Assembly: GCA_023389455.1 (NCBI GenBank)
Contig: JAEWEJ010000325.1
Location: 1-19,342, forward strand
From: Actinomycetes bacterium
GTDB taxonomy: Bacteria; Actinomycetota; Actinomycetes; Actinomycetales; Cellulomonadaceae
Direction of reading: 5' to 3'
DNA: 19,342 nucleotides
The notes below the pieces were generated by a model, which was not told the DNA's origin, did not search any database, and was given only the letters and a program-made list of their open reading frames with translations. This document shows positions 1-7,702 of the stretch, piece after piece; within the stretch, counting starts at the first letter, position 1; every line of letters begins with the position of its first letter. The position numbers and the translations under genes are program-made.

Positions 1-74
1 GCCCGCGGGGGAGGGCTGACGCGCGCAGCGCCGAGGCGGCCGCGTCCCGACGCGACCGGGCCGGGAGCGCTCCC

Positions 75-1109
75 TCAGTCCGTCCCGGCCGGGGCGGGCG
101 CGGTCGACTCCCGCACCACCAGCTCGGTCGCCAGGTCGATCCGCAGGTTCGTGGGGTGCTGGCCGGCGGCCAGGCTGAGCACCATCTCCGTCGCCGTGCC
201 CGCCATCTCGCGCAGCGGCTGGCGCACCGTCGTCAGGGACGGGCCGAGCCACTGGGCGAGGGGGATGTCGTCGTACCCGACCACGGAGACGTCCTCCGGG
301 ATCGAGAGCCCGAGCTCGCGGACCGCACGCATCACGCCGAGGCTCTGGTAGTCGGAGCCGGCGAAGATCGCGGTGGGCCGGTCGGCGCGGGACAGCAGCT
401 CCAGGCCGTGCTCGTACCCGCCGGTCACGTGGAAGTCCCCCCACCGCACCAGCGACGGGTCCGCCTTGATGCCGGCCTCGTCCAGCGCGCTGCGGTACCC
501 GTCGACGCGGGCGCGGGAGCACAGGACGTCGGGCGGCCCCGCGATGACGCCGATGCGCCGGTGCCCCAGCGACAGCAGGTGGCGGGTGGCGATGAGCCCG
601 CCGTTCCAGTTGTTGGAGCCGACCGTCGGCACGCCCGCGGGCGGCTCGCCGAACGTGTCGACGACGACGAACGGGATCGAGCGGGACTCGAGCTGGTGGC
701 GCTGCGTGGCGTCCAGGCTGGACAGGACGAGCAGCACGCCGAGCGGCCGGCGGGCCAGGATGTCGTCGATCAGCTCCTGCTGGGGGCGGTGCGCCCCACC
801 CAGCTCGGACAGCACGACGCCCACGCGGCGCGCGGCGGCGGCGTCCTCGACGCCCTTGATGACCTCCTGCGCCCACGCGTTGTCGATGTGGTGGAACACC
901 AGGTCGATGAGGTTCGGGTCGCCCGCGCCACGGCCGCGGCGGCGGCGGTAGCTGTGCTCCTCGAGGATCGCCTCGACGCGGGTGCGGGTCCCGGCCGCCA
1001 CGTCGGGACGCCCGTTGAGCACCTTGGAGACCGTGGGCACGGAGACGCCGGCGAGTGCCGCGATCTCGGCGATCGTGATGGTGCGGCGGTCCTCGGCGGA
1101 CGTGGCCAC
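75..1109 (-). CDS. LacI family transcriptional regulator
   Basis: A sugar-responsive DNA-binding repressor of 344 residues, the usual length for the family. Near the N-terminus is the LacI helix-turn-helix (TITIAEIAALAGVSVPTVSK), then the hinge region with VLNGRPDV, followed by a periplasmic-binding-protein-like effector domain to the end (GYDDIPLAQWLGPSLTTVRQP is typical of its C-terminal half). I place the start at a GTG at 1107-1109 because AGGAG lies 6 bases upstream on the minus strand and the helix-turn-helix then begins about 12 residues in. The open frame runs on to 1256, but that would add about 49 low-complexity residues. It is divergent from the oligosaccharide ABC transporter, and a perfect LacI-type palindrome sits in the transporter promoter, so it most likely represses that operon. 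The effector is inferred to be a xylan-derived sugar; the sequence does not prove this. Confidence 0.93.
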   Translation of the reverse strand: MATSAEDRRTITIAEIAALAGVSVPTVSKVLNGRPDVAAGTRTRVEAILEEHSYRRRRGRGAGDPNLIDLVFHHIDNAWAQEVIKGVEDAAAARRVGVVLSELGGAHRPQQELIDDILARRPLGVLLVLSSLDATQRHQLESRSIPFVVVDTFGEPPAGVPTVGSNNWNGGLIATRHLLSLGHRRIGVIAGPPDVLCSRARVDGYRSALDEAGIKADPSLVRWGDFHVTGGYEHGLELLSRADRPTAIFAGSDYQSLGVMRAVRELGLSIPEDVSVVGYDDIPLAQWLGPSLTTVRQPLREMAGTATEMVLSLAAGQHPTNLRIDLATELVVRESTAPAPAGTD

Positions 1110-1176
1110 GCGGGTCTCCTCTGACCGGGCCCCTCGCGTCGCTGCCGGAGGGGCCGGCGACGTCCCCGGGACGGGT

Positions 1177-1189
1177 TCGCAAGTTTCGA
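1177..1189. promoter_or_regulatory. Possible second LacI-type operator (imperfect palindrome)
   Basis: TCGCAAGTTTCGA matches its own reverse complement at 10 of 13 positions and resembles the central CAAACGTTTG of the main operator. It lies upstream of the chosen regulator start, so it would suit autoregulation or looping. The match is weak and could be chance. Confidence 0.25.
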
Positions 1190-1280
1190 GGCCGACGGTA
1201 GCACCCGTCCGCCCGCCGCTGTCCGACATGGGCGACACGTCCCGCGGACAGGTCACGACATCTCGGTTGGGTTACGCGGG

Positions 1281-1310
1281 TTGACGGCACCGCAAACGTT
1301 TGCCTAACGT
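1281..1310 (+). promoter_or_regulatory. Transporter operon promoter with LacI operator in the spacer
   Basis: TTGACG (1281-1286) is a good -35. TAACGT (1305-1310) is a plausible -10 after an 18-base spacer. Inside the spacer lies GCAAACGTTTGC (1292-1303), a perfect 12-base palindrome with the central CG and flanking A/T runs typical of LacI/CcpA-family operators. A repressor bound there would cover the promoter. Binding by the adjacent LacI-type protein is inferred from position and motif class. Confidence 0.7.
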
Positions 1311-1488
1311 GGCGGCCACACGGCGGCGGATCCGTCCGTCGACACATTTCGGCCACGAGGGCGTGGAGATCGATGCAGGCGCAGCAGCACGACGTGCACC
1401 CCGCCGTGGCGGGTTCGTCGCCGCACGGCCCGGGCCGCCACCCGAGCACCGCCGGGGTGCTCCTCACCTGGCGAAGGGCGGTGAAGCC

Positions 1489-2532
1489 ATGTCCACGGAC
1501 GGTGTGACCGTCACCGGTGGCGCCCCCGAGGCGGCGATCCGGGAGCCCGAGGCGGCTGCCGTGGCGCGCACCGCGACCGACGGGCCCCAGGGCCCCGGGG
1601 GTCGCGCGGCACGCAGGCGCCGCGACGGCCACATGACCTGGCGGCGCGCCCTGCGGCGCGACTGGCAGCTCTACACGCTGCTGGTGCTGCCGCTGGTCTT
1701 CTTCCTCGTCTTCCGGTACGTGCCGATGTTCGGGAACGTCATCGCGTTCCGCCGGTTCCGGCCCGGGGGCTCGATCTTCGGCGAGGAGTGGGTCGGTCTG
1801 CACTACGTGCGGATGTTCATCAACGACCCCACGTTCTGGAACGTCTTCCAGAACACGCTCGTCCTGGGCGTGCTGAGCCTGGTCATCATCTTCCCGCTGC
1901 CGATCGTGCTGGCGCTGATGCTCAACGAGCTGCGCTCCCGGCGGTTCAAGCGGCTCATCCAGACCATCTCGTACCTGCCGCACTTCATGTCGATCGTCAT
2001 CGTCGCGGGCCTGGTGTTCCAGCTCACCGCGGTGCGCGGCACGATCAACCAGGTCATCACGGCCATCGGCGGTGACGCGATCGGGTTCATGCAGCTGCCG
2101 GAGTGGTTCCGCACGATCTACATCTCCTCGGAGATCTGGCAGACCGTCGGCTGGGGCACGATCCTCTACCTCGCCGCGCTGTCGACCATCGACCCGCAGC
2201 TCTACGAGGCGGCGCGGATCGACGGGGCCAACCGCTGGCGCCAGACGTGGCACGTCACGCTGCCGGGCATCCGGCCGACCATGGTCGTGCTGCTCATCCT
2301 CAACATCGGCTCGTTCATGGCCGTCGGGTTCGAGAAGATCCTGCTGCTCTACAACCCCCTGCTGTACCCGACGGCGGACGTCATCGCGACGTACCTGTAC
2401 CGCGTCGGCATCGGGTCGAGCCAGTTCTCCTACGCCACGGCCATCGGGCTGTTCGAGGCCATCATCGGCCTCACCCTCGTCCTGTCCGCCAACGCGATCT
2501 CGCGCCGAGTGGTGGGAGCGTCCCTGTGGTGA
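1489..2532 (+). CDS. lplB: Oligosaccharide ABC transporter permease, LplB type
   Basis: An inner-membrane permease subunit of 347 residues of a carbohydrate ABC importer. After a long Ala/Arg-rich cytoplasmic tail (about 60 residues) the core begins at DWQLYTLLVLPLVFFLVFRYVPMFG written in part as WQLYTLLVLPLVF, typical of the LplB/YtcP-paired family. The EAA cytoplasmic loop that docks the ATPase is EAARIDGANRWRQTWHVTLP, about two thirds through. The ATG at 1489 follows a GA-rich SD (GAAGGGCGGTGAAG). The open frame continues upstream to 1300 without a good SD. An alternative start, Met49 in HMTW, would remove most of the tail. The next permease overlaps its stop, so the two are translationally coupled. 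No ATPase is present in the cluster, as is usual for this family, which shares a general MsmK-type ATPase encoded elsewhere. Confidence 0.9.
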   Translation: MSTDGVTVTGGAPEAAIREPEAAAVARTATDGPQGPGGRAARRRRDGHMTWRRALRRDWQLYTLLVLPLVFFLVFRYVPMFGNVIAFRRFRPGGSIFGEEWVGLHYVRMFINDPTFWNVFQNTLVLGVLSLVIIFPLPIVLALMLNELRSRRFKRLIQTISYLPHFMSIVIVAGLVFQLTAVRGTINQVITAIGGDAIGFMQLPEWFRTIYISSEIWQTVGWGTILYLAALSTIDPQLYEAARIDGANRWRQTWHVTLPGIRPTMVVLLILNIGSFMAVGFEKILLLYNPLLYPTADVIATYLYRVGIGSSQFSYATAIGLFEAIIGLTLVLSANAISRRVVGASLW

Positions 2533-3455
2533 CCGCCGAGAACGTCACACGCCTCGACGAGCGGCTGTCGAAGCCCACGGTGCGGGCGGTGAAGGACACC
2601 CGGGGCTACCGGGCGTTCCGTGCGATCAACGGCACGCTGCTGGTGATCATCGCCGCGGTCACCCTGTACCCGTTCGTCAACCTGGTCGCCCAGGCGTTCA
2701 GCTCCGAGTCGTACATCAACGCCGGCCAGGTGAACCTCTGGCCCAAGGGCTTCAACGTCACGACGTTCCAACTCGTCATGAGCGACGGCATGTTCTGGCG
2801 CAACTACCAGAACACCGTCTACTACACGGTCGTCGCGACGCTCGTCGCGATGGTGCTGACGACGACGTTCGCCTACGCGATCTCCAAGTACCACCTCAAG
2901 GGACGCAAGGTGTTCATCGGCATCGCCGTGTTCACCATGTTCTTCAACGGCGGCCTGATCCCGAACTACGTGCTGGTCAACGAGCTGGGCCTGCGCAACA
3001 CGGTCTGGGCGATCGCGCTGCCGAACGCCATCAGCGTGTTCAACCTCCTGGTCATGAAGTCGTTCTTCGAGAACTTCTCGACCGAGCTGGAGGAGGCCGC
3101 GGAGATCGACGGCCTGAGCACCTACGGCAAGCTCTGGCGGATCGTGCTGCCGCTGAGCAAGGCGGTCATCGCCACGATGATCCTGTTCTACGCGGTCTCG
3201 TTCTGGAACTCGTGGTTCGCCGCGTTCCTCTACATGGACCACCGCGAGCTGTACCCGGTGACGGTGTACCTGCGGAACCTCATCGCCGGCGCGACCAGCG
3301 TCGACGGGGCCGCCGGGTCGGCCGAGGCGACGCAGATCGCGGCCAACGTCAAGGCGGTGACGATGCTGCTCACCGTCCTGCCGATCGTGTGCCTCTACCC
3401 CTTCCTCCAGAGGTACTTCGTGTCGGGCGTGATGCTCGGCTCCGTCAAGCAGTGA
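2526..3455 (+). CDS. ytcP: Oligosaccharide ABC transporter permease, YtcP/LplC type
   Basis: The second inner-membrane permease of the importer, 309 residues. After a short N-terminal tail come six predicted membrane spans, starting with INGTLLVIIAAVTLYPFVNL. It carries a conserved EAA loop (EEAAEIDGLSTYGKLWRIVL) and ends with RYFVSGVMLGSVKQ, a C-terminus characteristic of YtcP/LplC proteins (GVMIGSVKG-like). Two in-frame GTG codons compete: 2526, which is 7 bases after GGGAG (2514-2518), and 2529, which forms a GTGA overlap with the upstream stop. I chose 2526; the difference is one residue. It pairs with the upstream LplB-type permease to form the translocation pore fed by the binding protein at 3548. 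Confidence 0.9.
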   Translation: MVTAENVTRLDERLSKPTVRAVKDTRGYRAFRAINGTLLVIIAAVTLYPFVNLVAQAFSSESYINAGQVNLWPKGFNVTTFQLVMSDGMFWRNYQNTVYYTVVATLVAMVLTTTFAYAISKYHLKGRKVFIGIAVFTMFFNGGLIPNYVLVNELGLRNTVWAIALPNAISVFNLLVMKSFFENFSTELEEAAEIDGLSTYGKLWRIVLPLSKAVIATMILFYAVSFWNSWFAAFLYMDHRELYPVTVYLRNLIAGATSVDGAAGSAEATQIAANVKAVTMLLTVLPIVCLYPFLQRYFVSGVMLGSVKQ

Positions 3456-3475
3456 GGCCGGACGCTGCCAGACCC

Positions 3476-3499
3476 CCGTGGCCCCTGCTCGGGCCACGG
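3476..3499 (+). terminator. Intercistronic hairpin before the binding-protein gene
   Basis: CCGTGGCCC (3476-3484) pairs perfectly with GGGCCACGG (3491-3499) around a 6-base loop, 21 bases after the permease stop. No U-tract follows. In importer operons such hairpins often cause partial termination or protect mRNA, and so adjust the dose of binding protein against permease. Either role is possible here. Confidence 0.5.
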
Positions 3500-3547
3500 T
3501 GCACTTCCCACGGATCAGGACGACGACGTTCCACCCGAAGGAGAATG

Positions 3548-5206
3548 ATGAGGACGACGAAGAAGCGGCCCCTCGCGCTCGCCGCGACCGCCGCGACCCT
3601 CGCGCTGGCGCTGGCCGCCTGCTCGGGCGGGACGGACGACGAGGCCGACGACGGCCCCGAGGCGAGCGAGCTCGGGCAGGTCGGCGCGATGGAGGACTAC
3701 GGCGTCGGCACGACGTTCGTGGCCACCGAGCCCGTGAGCTTCGGGCTCATGTACCGCGACCACCCGAACTACCCGCTCAAGGACGACTGGCACATCCTCC
3801 AGCAGCTCGAGGAGAACCAGAAGGTCACCTTCGAGATGCAGACCGCCCCGCTGTCCGACTGGCAGCAGGCGCAGTCGATCGCGATCGGCGCGGGCAACGC
3901 CCCGGACATCATCTCCGTGACGTACCCCGGCCAGGAGGTCGCGTTCGTGGCCGGCGGGGCGATCCTGCCCGTCAGCGACTACGTCGAGCACATGCCGAAC
4001 TACCTCGACAAGGTCGAGAAGTGGGACCTGCAGGCCGACATCGACCGGATGCGCCAGGAGGACGGCAAGTACTACGTGCTGCCCGGCCTGCGCGAGTCGG
4101 TGCGCCCCTCGTACTCGTACGCGGTGCGCAAGGACGTCTGGGAGCAGCTCGGTCTGAGCCTGCAGCCGGAGACGTTCGAGGACTTCGCGGCCGACCTGGC
4201 GAAGGTCAAGGCCGCGTACCCCGACCGGTACCCGCTGTCCGACCGCTGGTCGGCCAACGGCCCGCTCGAGGCCACCCTCAACGTCGCCGCGTCGAACTTC
4301 GGCACGGCCGCGGGCTGGGGCTACGGCGAGGGCACGTGGTGGGACGAGGACGCGGGCGAGTTCGTCTACACCGGCGCCATGGACGAGTACCGCGACCTGC
4401 TCGAGTACTACAACGGGCTGATCGCCGACGGCCTCATGGACCCCGAGAGCCTGACGCAGGAGGACGACCAGGCCATCCAGAAGATGGCCTCGGGCCAGAC
4501 GTTCGCGCAGCTGACGAACGACCAGGAGATCCTCAAGGTCCGCACCGCCATGACGGAGGTCGGCACGCAGGGTGAGGTCGTCATGATCCGCGTCCCCGCC
4601 GGCCCCGCAGGTGACATCCTCGCCGGCTCGCGGCTCGTCAGCGGCCTGATGCTGTCGTCGTCGGTCGCCGAGGAGGACGACTTCCTCGCGATGCTGCAGT
4701 TCCTCGACTGGCTGTACTACTCGGACGAGGGCCTGGAGTTCGCCAAGTGGGGCGTCGAGGGCGAGACGTTCACGCGCGAGGGCGACACGCGCGTCCTCAT
4801 GCCGGACATCGACCAGAACGGCCTCAACCCGGGCGCGCCCAAGGCGCTCAACGTGGACTTCGGCTACGCCAACGGCGTCTTCATGCTCGAGCACGGCTCG
4901 TCCGACGAGCTGGACCGCTCGATGCTGCGCCCCGAGGTCGTCGAGTTCGTCGAGGCGATGAGCGACAAGGAGCTCGCCCCGGTCGCGCCGCCGGCCCCGC
5001 TGGACGAGCTCGAGCGCGAGCAGGTCTCGCTCTGGCAGACGGCGCTGCGGGACCACGTCCTGCAGAACACGGCCGCGTTCATCCTCGGCCAGCGCCCGCT
5101 GTCCGAGTGGGACGCGTACGTGGCCGAGCTCGAGGGCAAGAACATGCAGCAGTACCTCGACGTCGTGAACGCCGCGCAGCAGCGCTACGCGGACGCCAAC
5201 GGCTGA
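3548..5206 (+). CDS. lplA: Extracellular solute-binding lipoprotein, LplA type
   Basis: The substrate-capturing lipoprotein of the oligosaccharide importer, 552 residues, which is the large size typical of LplA/YtcQ/YesO-class family 1 binding proteins. The N-terminus is a signal peptide (MRTTKKRPLA, then an Ala/Leu stretch) ending in a lipobox LALAAC with lipidated Cys25, followed by an acidic linker. Recognisable family stretches include TFEMQTAPLSDWQQAQSIAI, APDIISVTYPG and DGKYYVLPGL. AAGGAG at 3538-3543 is 4 bases before the ATG at 3548. An in-frame ATG at 3545 is too close to the SD to be favoured. Like its relatives it likely binds oligosaccharides. Aldouronates are suggested by the GH67 and GH39 genes nearby but not proven. 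A very strong hairpin follows its stop. Confidence 0.92.
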   Translation: MRTTKKRPLALAATAATLALALAACSGGTDDEADDGPEASELGQVGAMEDYGVGTTFVATEPVSFGLMYRDHPNYPLKDDWHILQQLEENQKVTFEMQTAPLSDWQQAQSIAIGAGNAPDIISVTYPGQEVAFVAGGAILPVSDYVEHMPNYLDKVEKWDLQADIDRMRQEDGKYYVLPGLRESVRPSYSYAVRKDVWEQLGLSLQPETFEDFAADLAKVKAAYPDRYPLSDRWSANGPLEATLNVAASNFGTAAGWGYGEGTWWDEDAGEFVYTGAMDEYRDLLEYYNGLIADGLMDPESLTQEDDQAIQKMASGQTFAQLTNDQEILKVRTAMTEVGTQGEVVMIRVPAGPAGDILAGSRLVSGLMLSSSVAEEDDFLAMLQFLDWLYYSDEGLEFAKWGVEGETFTREGDTRVLMPDIDQNGLNPGAPKALNVDFGYANGVFMLEHGSSDELDRSMLRPEVVEFVEAMSDKELAPVAPPAPLDELEREQVSLWQTALRDHVLQNTAAFILGQRPLSEWDAYVAELEGKNMQQYLDVVNAAQQRYADANG

Positions 5207-5212
5207 CGGTCC

Positions 5213-5250
5213 AGGGCCCGGCCCCCGTCCACGGGCGGGGGCCGGGCCCT
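5213..5250 (+). terminator. Strong hairpin terminator after the transporter genes
   Basis: AGGGCCCGGCCCCCG (5213-5227) and CGGGGGCCGGGCCCT (5236-5250) are perfect 15-base complements around an 8-base loop, starting 6 bases after the binding-protein stop. There is no long U-tract, as is common in actinobacteria. It probably ends or strongly attenuates the transporter transcript. Confidence 0.75.
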
Positions 5251-5260
5251 TCCGCTGCCC

Positions 5261-5312
5261 GGCGGCGTCGGCACGCCGCCCGCCACCCGCACGCCCCGGC
5301 GTGCGAGGGTGG
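5261..5312 (+). promoter_or_regulatory. Two further hairpins upstream of the GH39 gene
   Basis: GGCGGCGT (5261-5268) pairs with ACGCCGCC (5273-5280) around a 4-base loop. Immediately after, CCACCC plus GCACGC (5283-5294) pairs with GCGTGC and GGGTGG (5299-5304 and 5307-5312), with a two-base GA bulge and a 4-base loop. With the terminator at 5213 they make three consecutive stems in the 168-base gap. They may form an attenuator or RNA-processing site controlling entry into the glycosidase genes. No clear promoter was seen in the gap. Confidence 0.4.
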
Positions 5313-5374
5313 TCCCCGCCCGCGCCGTCGTGGGCACCGCACCGTCCTGTCGCCGTCGCCCGGAGGTCGTCCCC

Positions 5375-6916
5375 TTGCGCACCGTCGTCCCCGCCCAGCC
5401 CACCGGTCCGCTGCCCGACGCGTGGCGTGCGTGCGTCGGCACCGGCCGCATGAACCTCGCCCTGCGCTCGGACTACCGCGACTCCCTGGCGCAGGTGCAG
5501 CGGGAGATCGGCTTCCGCCACATCCGCGGGCACGGCGTGCTGTCGGACGACATGGGCGTGCTGCGCACGGACGACGTCGGCGGCCGCACGCACAGCCGGT
5601 ACGCCTTCACGTACGTCGACCAGGTGCACGACTTCTTCCTGTCGGTCGGCATCCGGCCGTTCCTCGAGCTGGGGTTCATGCCGTCGCAGCTCGCGTCGGG
5701 GGACCAGACGGTGTTCTGGTGGAAGGGCAACGTCACGCCGCCGCGCGACCACGGCGAGTGGACGGCGCTGGTGCAGGCGTTCCTGCGTCACCAGATCGAC
5801 CGGTACGGCGTCGAGGAGGTGCGCCGCTGGCCCGTCGAGGTGTGGAACGAGCCGAACCTCACCGTGTTCTGGAAGGACGCCGACCAGGCGGCGTACTTCC
5901 GCCTCTACGAGGAGACGGCCCGCGCGGTCAAGGACGTCGACGCGTCGCTGCAGGTCGGTGGGCCCGCGATCTGCGGGGGCTCCGACGACGAGTGGTGGGC
6001 GCCCTTCACGGACTTCGTGACGAGCCGCGACGTGCCGATCGACTTCGTCAGCCGGCACGCCTACGCGTCCGGCCCGACGCAGCAGATCCCGTTCGGGGTG
6101 TACCAGACGCTCGTGCCGCCGCAGGACCTGCTCGACCAGTTCTACGCGCCGCGCCGGTACCTCGAGGGCACGGGCCTGGCGGGGCTGCCCGTGCACATCA
6201 CCGAGTTCAACACGTCCTACCGCCCGGACAACCCGATCCACGACACGGCGTACAACGCCGCGTACCTGGCCCCGGTGCTGGCCGGCGGTGGCGACGTCGT
6301 CGACTCGTTCTCGTACTGGACGTTCTGCGACGTGTTCGAGGAGGCGAACGTCCCCACGTCGTTCTTCCACGGCGGGTTCGGCATGCTCACGCACCGGCAG
6401 GTCGCCAAGCCGACGTACCACCTGTACGCCTTCATGGCCCGCATGGGCCGCGACGTGCTGTCCCGGGGCGACGACCACCTGGTGTGCGCCGATGCCGACG
6501 GTCGCGTCACCGTGCTCGCGTGGCAGCCGGTCGGGGGGACCGACGCGGCCGACGTGCCCGCCGAGCACCGCGTCGAGCTGTCGCTGCCGCTGCGCGGTGA
6601 CGCCGCGTTCGTGCTGCGCGAGCGCGTCAACGAGCACGACGGCAACGCCTTCGGCGCCTGGCGCGAGCTCGGCCGTCCCGCGTCGCCGACCGCGCGCCAG
6701 CTCGACCTGCTGCACGCGTGCGCGCGTCCTGCGGTCGAGCACGACGTGCTCCGGGTCGTCGACGGGCGCGCCGACCTCGACCTGACGCTCGCGCGCCACG
6801 AGGTCACGTTCGTCGAGCTGACCCCCGTGGCGCCGACGCACCACGAGGGCCTCGACGACCGCCGCCTGCTGGGCGCCGACGACGACCGCCTGGTCGCGCG
6901 GCACGAGAGGGGCTGA
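5375..6916 (+). CDS. GH39 family beta-xylosidase
   Basis: An intracellular retaining glycosidase expected to release xylose from the non-reducing end of xylo-oligosaccharides. It is 513 residues, about the size of characterised GH39 xylosidases, with no signal peptide. The acid/base glutamate is Glu159 in VEVWNEPNLTVFW and the nucleophile is Glu277 in HITEFNTSY. Both spacing and position match the known GH39 pair. The conserved N-terminal CVGTGRMNLALR segment shows that translation must begin upstream of the ATG at 5450. A TTG at 5375, 8 bases after GGAGG (5362-5366), is the best start. It lies 2 bases before the DUF624 gene and near GH42, forming a glycosidase unit downstream of the importer. 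Some GH39 members act as iduronidases, but the bacterial size and context favour beta-xylosidase. Confidence 0.9.
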   Translation: MRTVVPAQPTGPLPDAWRACVGTGRMNLALRSDYRDSLAQVQREIGFRHIRGHGVLSDDMGVLRTDDVGGRTHSRYAFTYVDQVHDFFLSVGIRPFLELGFMPSQLASGDQTVFWWKGNVTPPRDHGEWTALVQAFLRHQIDRYGVEEVRRWPVEVWNEPNLTVFWKDADQAAYFRLYEETARAVKDVDASLQVGGPAICGGSDDEWWAPFTDFVTSRDVPIDFVSRHAYASGPTQQIPFGVYQTLVPPQDLLDQFYAPRRYLEGTGLAGLPVHITEFNTSYRPDNPIHDTAYNAAYLAPVLAGGGDVVDSFSYWTFCDVFEEANVPTSFFHGGFGMLTHRQVAKPTYHLYAFMARMGRDVLSRGDDHLVCADADGRVTVLAWQPVGGTDAADVPAEHRVELSLPLRGDAAFVLRERVNEHDGNAFGAWRELGRPASPTARQLDLLHACARPAVEHDVLRVVDGRADLDLTLARHEVTFVELTPVAPTHHEGLDDRRLLGADDDRLVARHERG

Positions 6917-6918
6917 CC

Positions 6919-7695
6919 GTGCAGCGACGTGACGACCTCGACGAGGTCGGTGCCGGGCCGCTGTCGCGCGGTGCGGCCGTCGTGCTGTGGGTGCTGGTGA
7001 TCAGCGCCCTCACCGCGCTGACCGGCGGCCTGCTGCTGGTCCTCGTGCCGTTCCTGCGCGCGGACGCCGCCAACGTGTGGCTCGCGGCGCTGCTCGCGGT
7101 CCCCGTCGGCCCGGCCCTCGCGGCGGCGATGTTCGCCTGGCGCCGGTTCCTCGAGGAGCGTGACCTGGCGCCCGCCCGGCACTTCTGGCGGGGCTACCGG
7201 CTCAACGCGCTCGACGTGCTGCGGTGGTGGGTGCCGACGCTCGCGGGCCTGGCGGTCATCGCGTTCTCGCTGGCGCACCTCGACGCGTCCGGCGTGCCCG
7301 GCGGGTACGGGGTCGTGCTCGTCGTCATCGCCGTGGCGGTGCTGATCTGGGCGGTGGTCGTGCTGGCGCTGTCGTCCCACCTGAGCCTGCGGACGCGGGA
7401 CGTCGCGCGCCTGGCGACGTACTACCTCGCCGCCAGGCCGCTGGTGACCCTGGGGGTGCTCTCCCTCGTGGTGCTGGCCGTGGGCATCGTGCTGTTCACC
7501 TCGGACTGGGTGCTGGTGCTGCTGGCCGGCCCGCTCGCGTTCGCCGTGGTGACCACCACCGAGCCGGTGGTGCGCGACGCCACCGCCCGGTTCACCGCCG
7601 CCGGCGTCGACCCGTCGGCCGCCGCGCCCGTCGACCCGTCCTCCGGCCCGTCCCGCGAGCCCCGCCCGTCCGGCGACCCGAACCCGTCCACCTGA
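6919..7695 (+). CDS. DUF624 (YesL-like) membrane protein
   Basis: A 258-residue integral membrane protein of the DUF624 family, of unknown molecular function. It shows about five to six hydrophobic segments: roughly residues 18-44, 50-72, 97-117, 125-147 and 168-210, the last probably two spans. The cytoplasmic-loop stretch FWRGYRLNALDVLRWW fits the family's conserved region. The C-terminus is a Pro/Ser-rich tail without a predicted fold. The GTG start at 6919 is 2 bases after the GH39 stop, with GAGAGGGG as SD. DUF624 genes are commonly found beside LplA/LplB/YtcP-type importers (for example yesL beside yesOPQ in Bacillus subtilis). An accessory role in oligosaccharide uptake or its control is therefore likely, inferred from context. 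Confidence 0.8.
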   Translation: MQRRDDLDEVGAGPLSRGAAVVLWVLVISALTALTGGLLLVLVPFLRADAANVWLAALLAVPVGPALAAAMFAWRRFLEERDLAPARHFWRGYRLNALDVLRWWVPTLAGLAVIAFSLAHLDASGVPGGYGVVLVVIAVAVLIWAVVVLALSSHLSLRTRDVARLATYYLAARPLVTLGVLSLVVLAVGIVLFTSDWVLVLLAGPLAFAVVTTTEPVVRDATARFTAAGVDPSAAAPVDPSSGPSREPRPSGDPNPST

Positions 7696-7702
7696 GGTAC
7701 CC

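Larger units (their letters stand above)
1110..1488. promoter_or_regulatory. Divergent regulatory region between lacI-type gene and transporter operon
   Basis: This 379-base gap holds the promoters of both divergent units. It contains a plus-strand promoter with embedded operator (1281-1310), an imperfect palindrome in the regulator leader (1177-1189), a roughly 170-base transporter leader, and a hairpin just before the transporter SD. The hairpin has arms GAGCACC (1444-1450) and GGTGCTC (1456-1462) with a 5-base loop. For the regulator, TACCGT at 1201-1196 on the minus strand could be a -10, with no convincing -35. No RNA gene is recognised here. Confidence 0.6.

Noticed and set aside
1..74. 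GGGAGCGCTCCC palindrome (63-74) and a CGCGTC/GACGCG pair after the LacI-type gene as a terminator.
   Set aside because: The palindrome leaves almost no loop and the second pair only two bases; nothing else in this edge segment can be called.
2072..3547. Upstream extension of the binding-protein frame by about 490 codons.
   Set aside because: It overlaps both permease genes out of frame. A signal peptide with lipobox and an SD define the real start at 3548.
3515..6904. A very long open frame on the minus strand (about 1,129 codons).
   Set aside because: It lies opposite the binding-protein and GH39 genes, is low-complexity Arg/Val/Leu-rich and shows no domain. It is a shadow frame caused by high GC.
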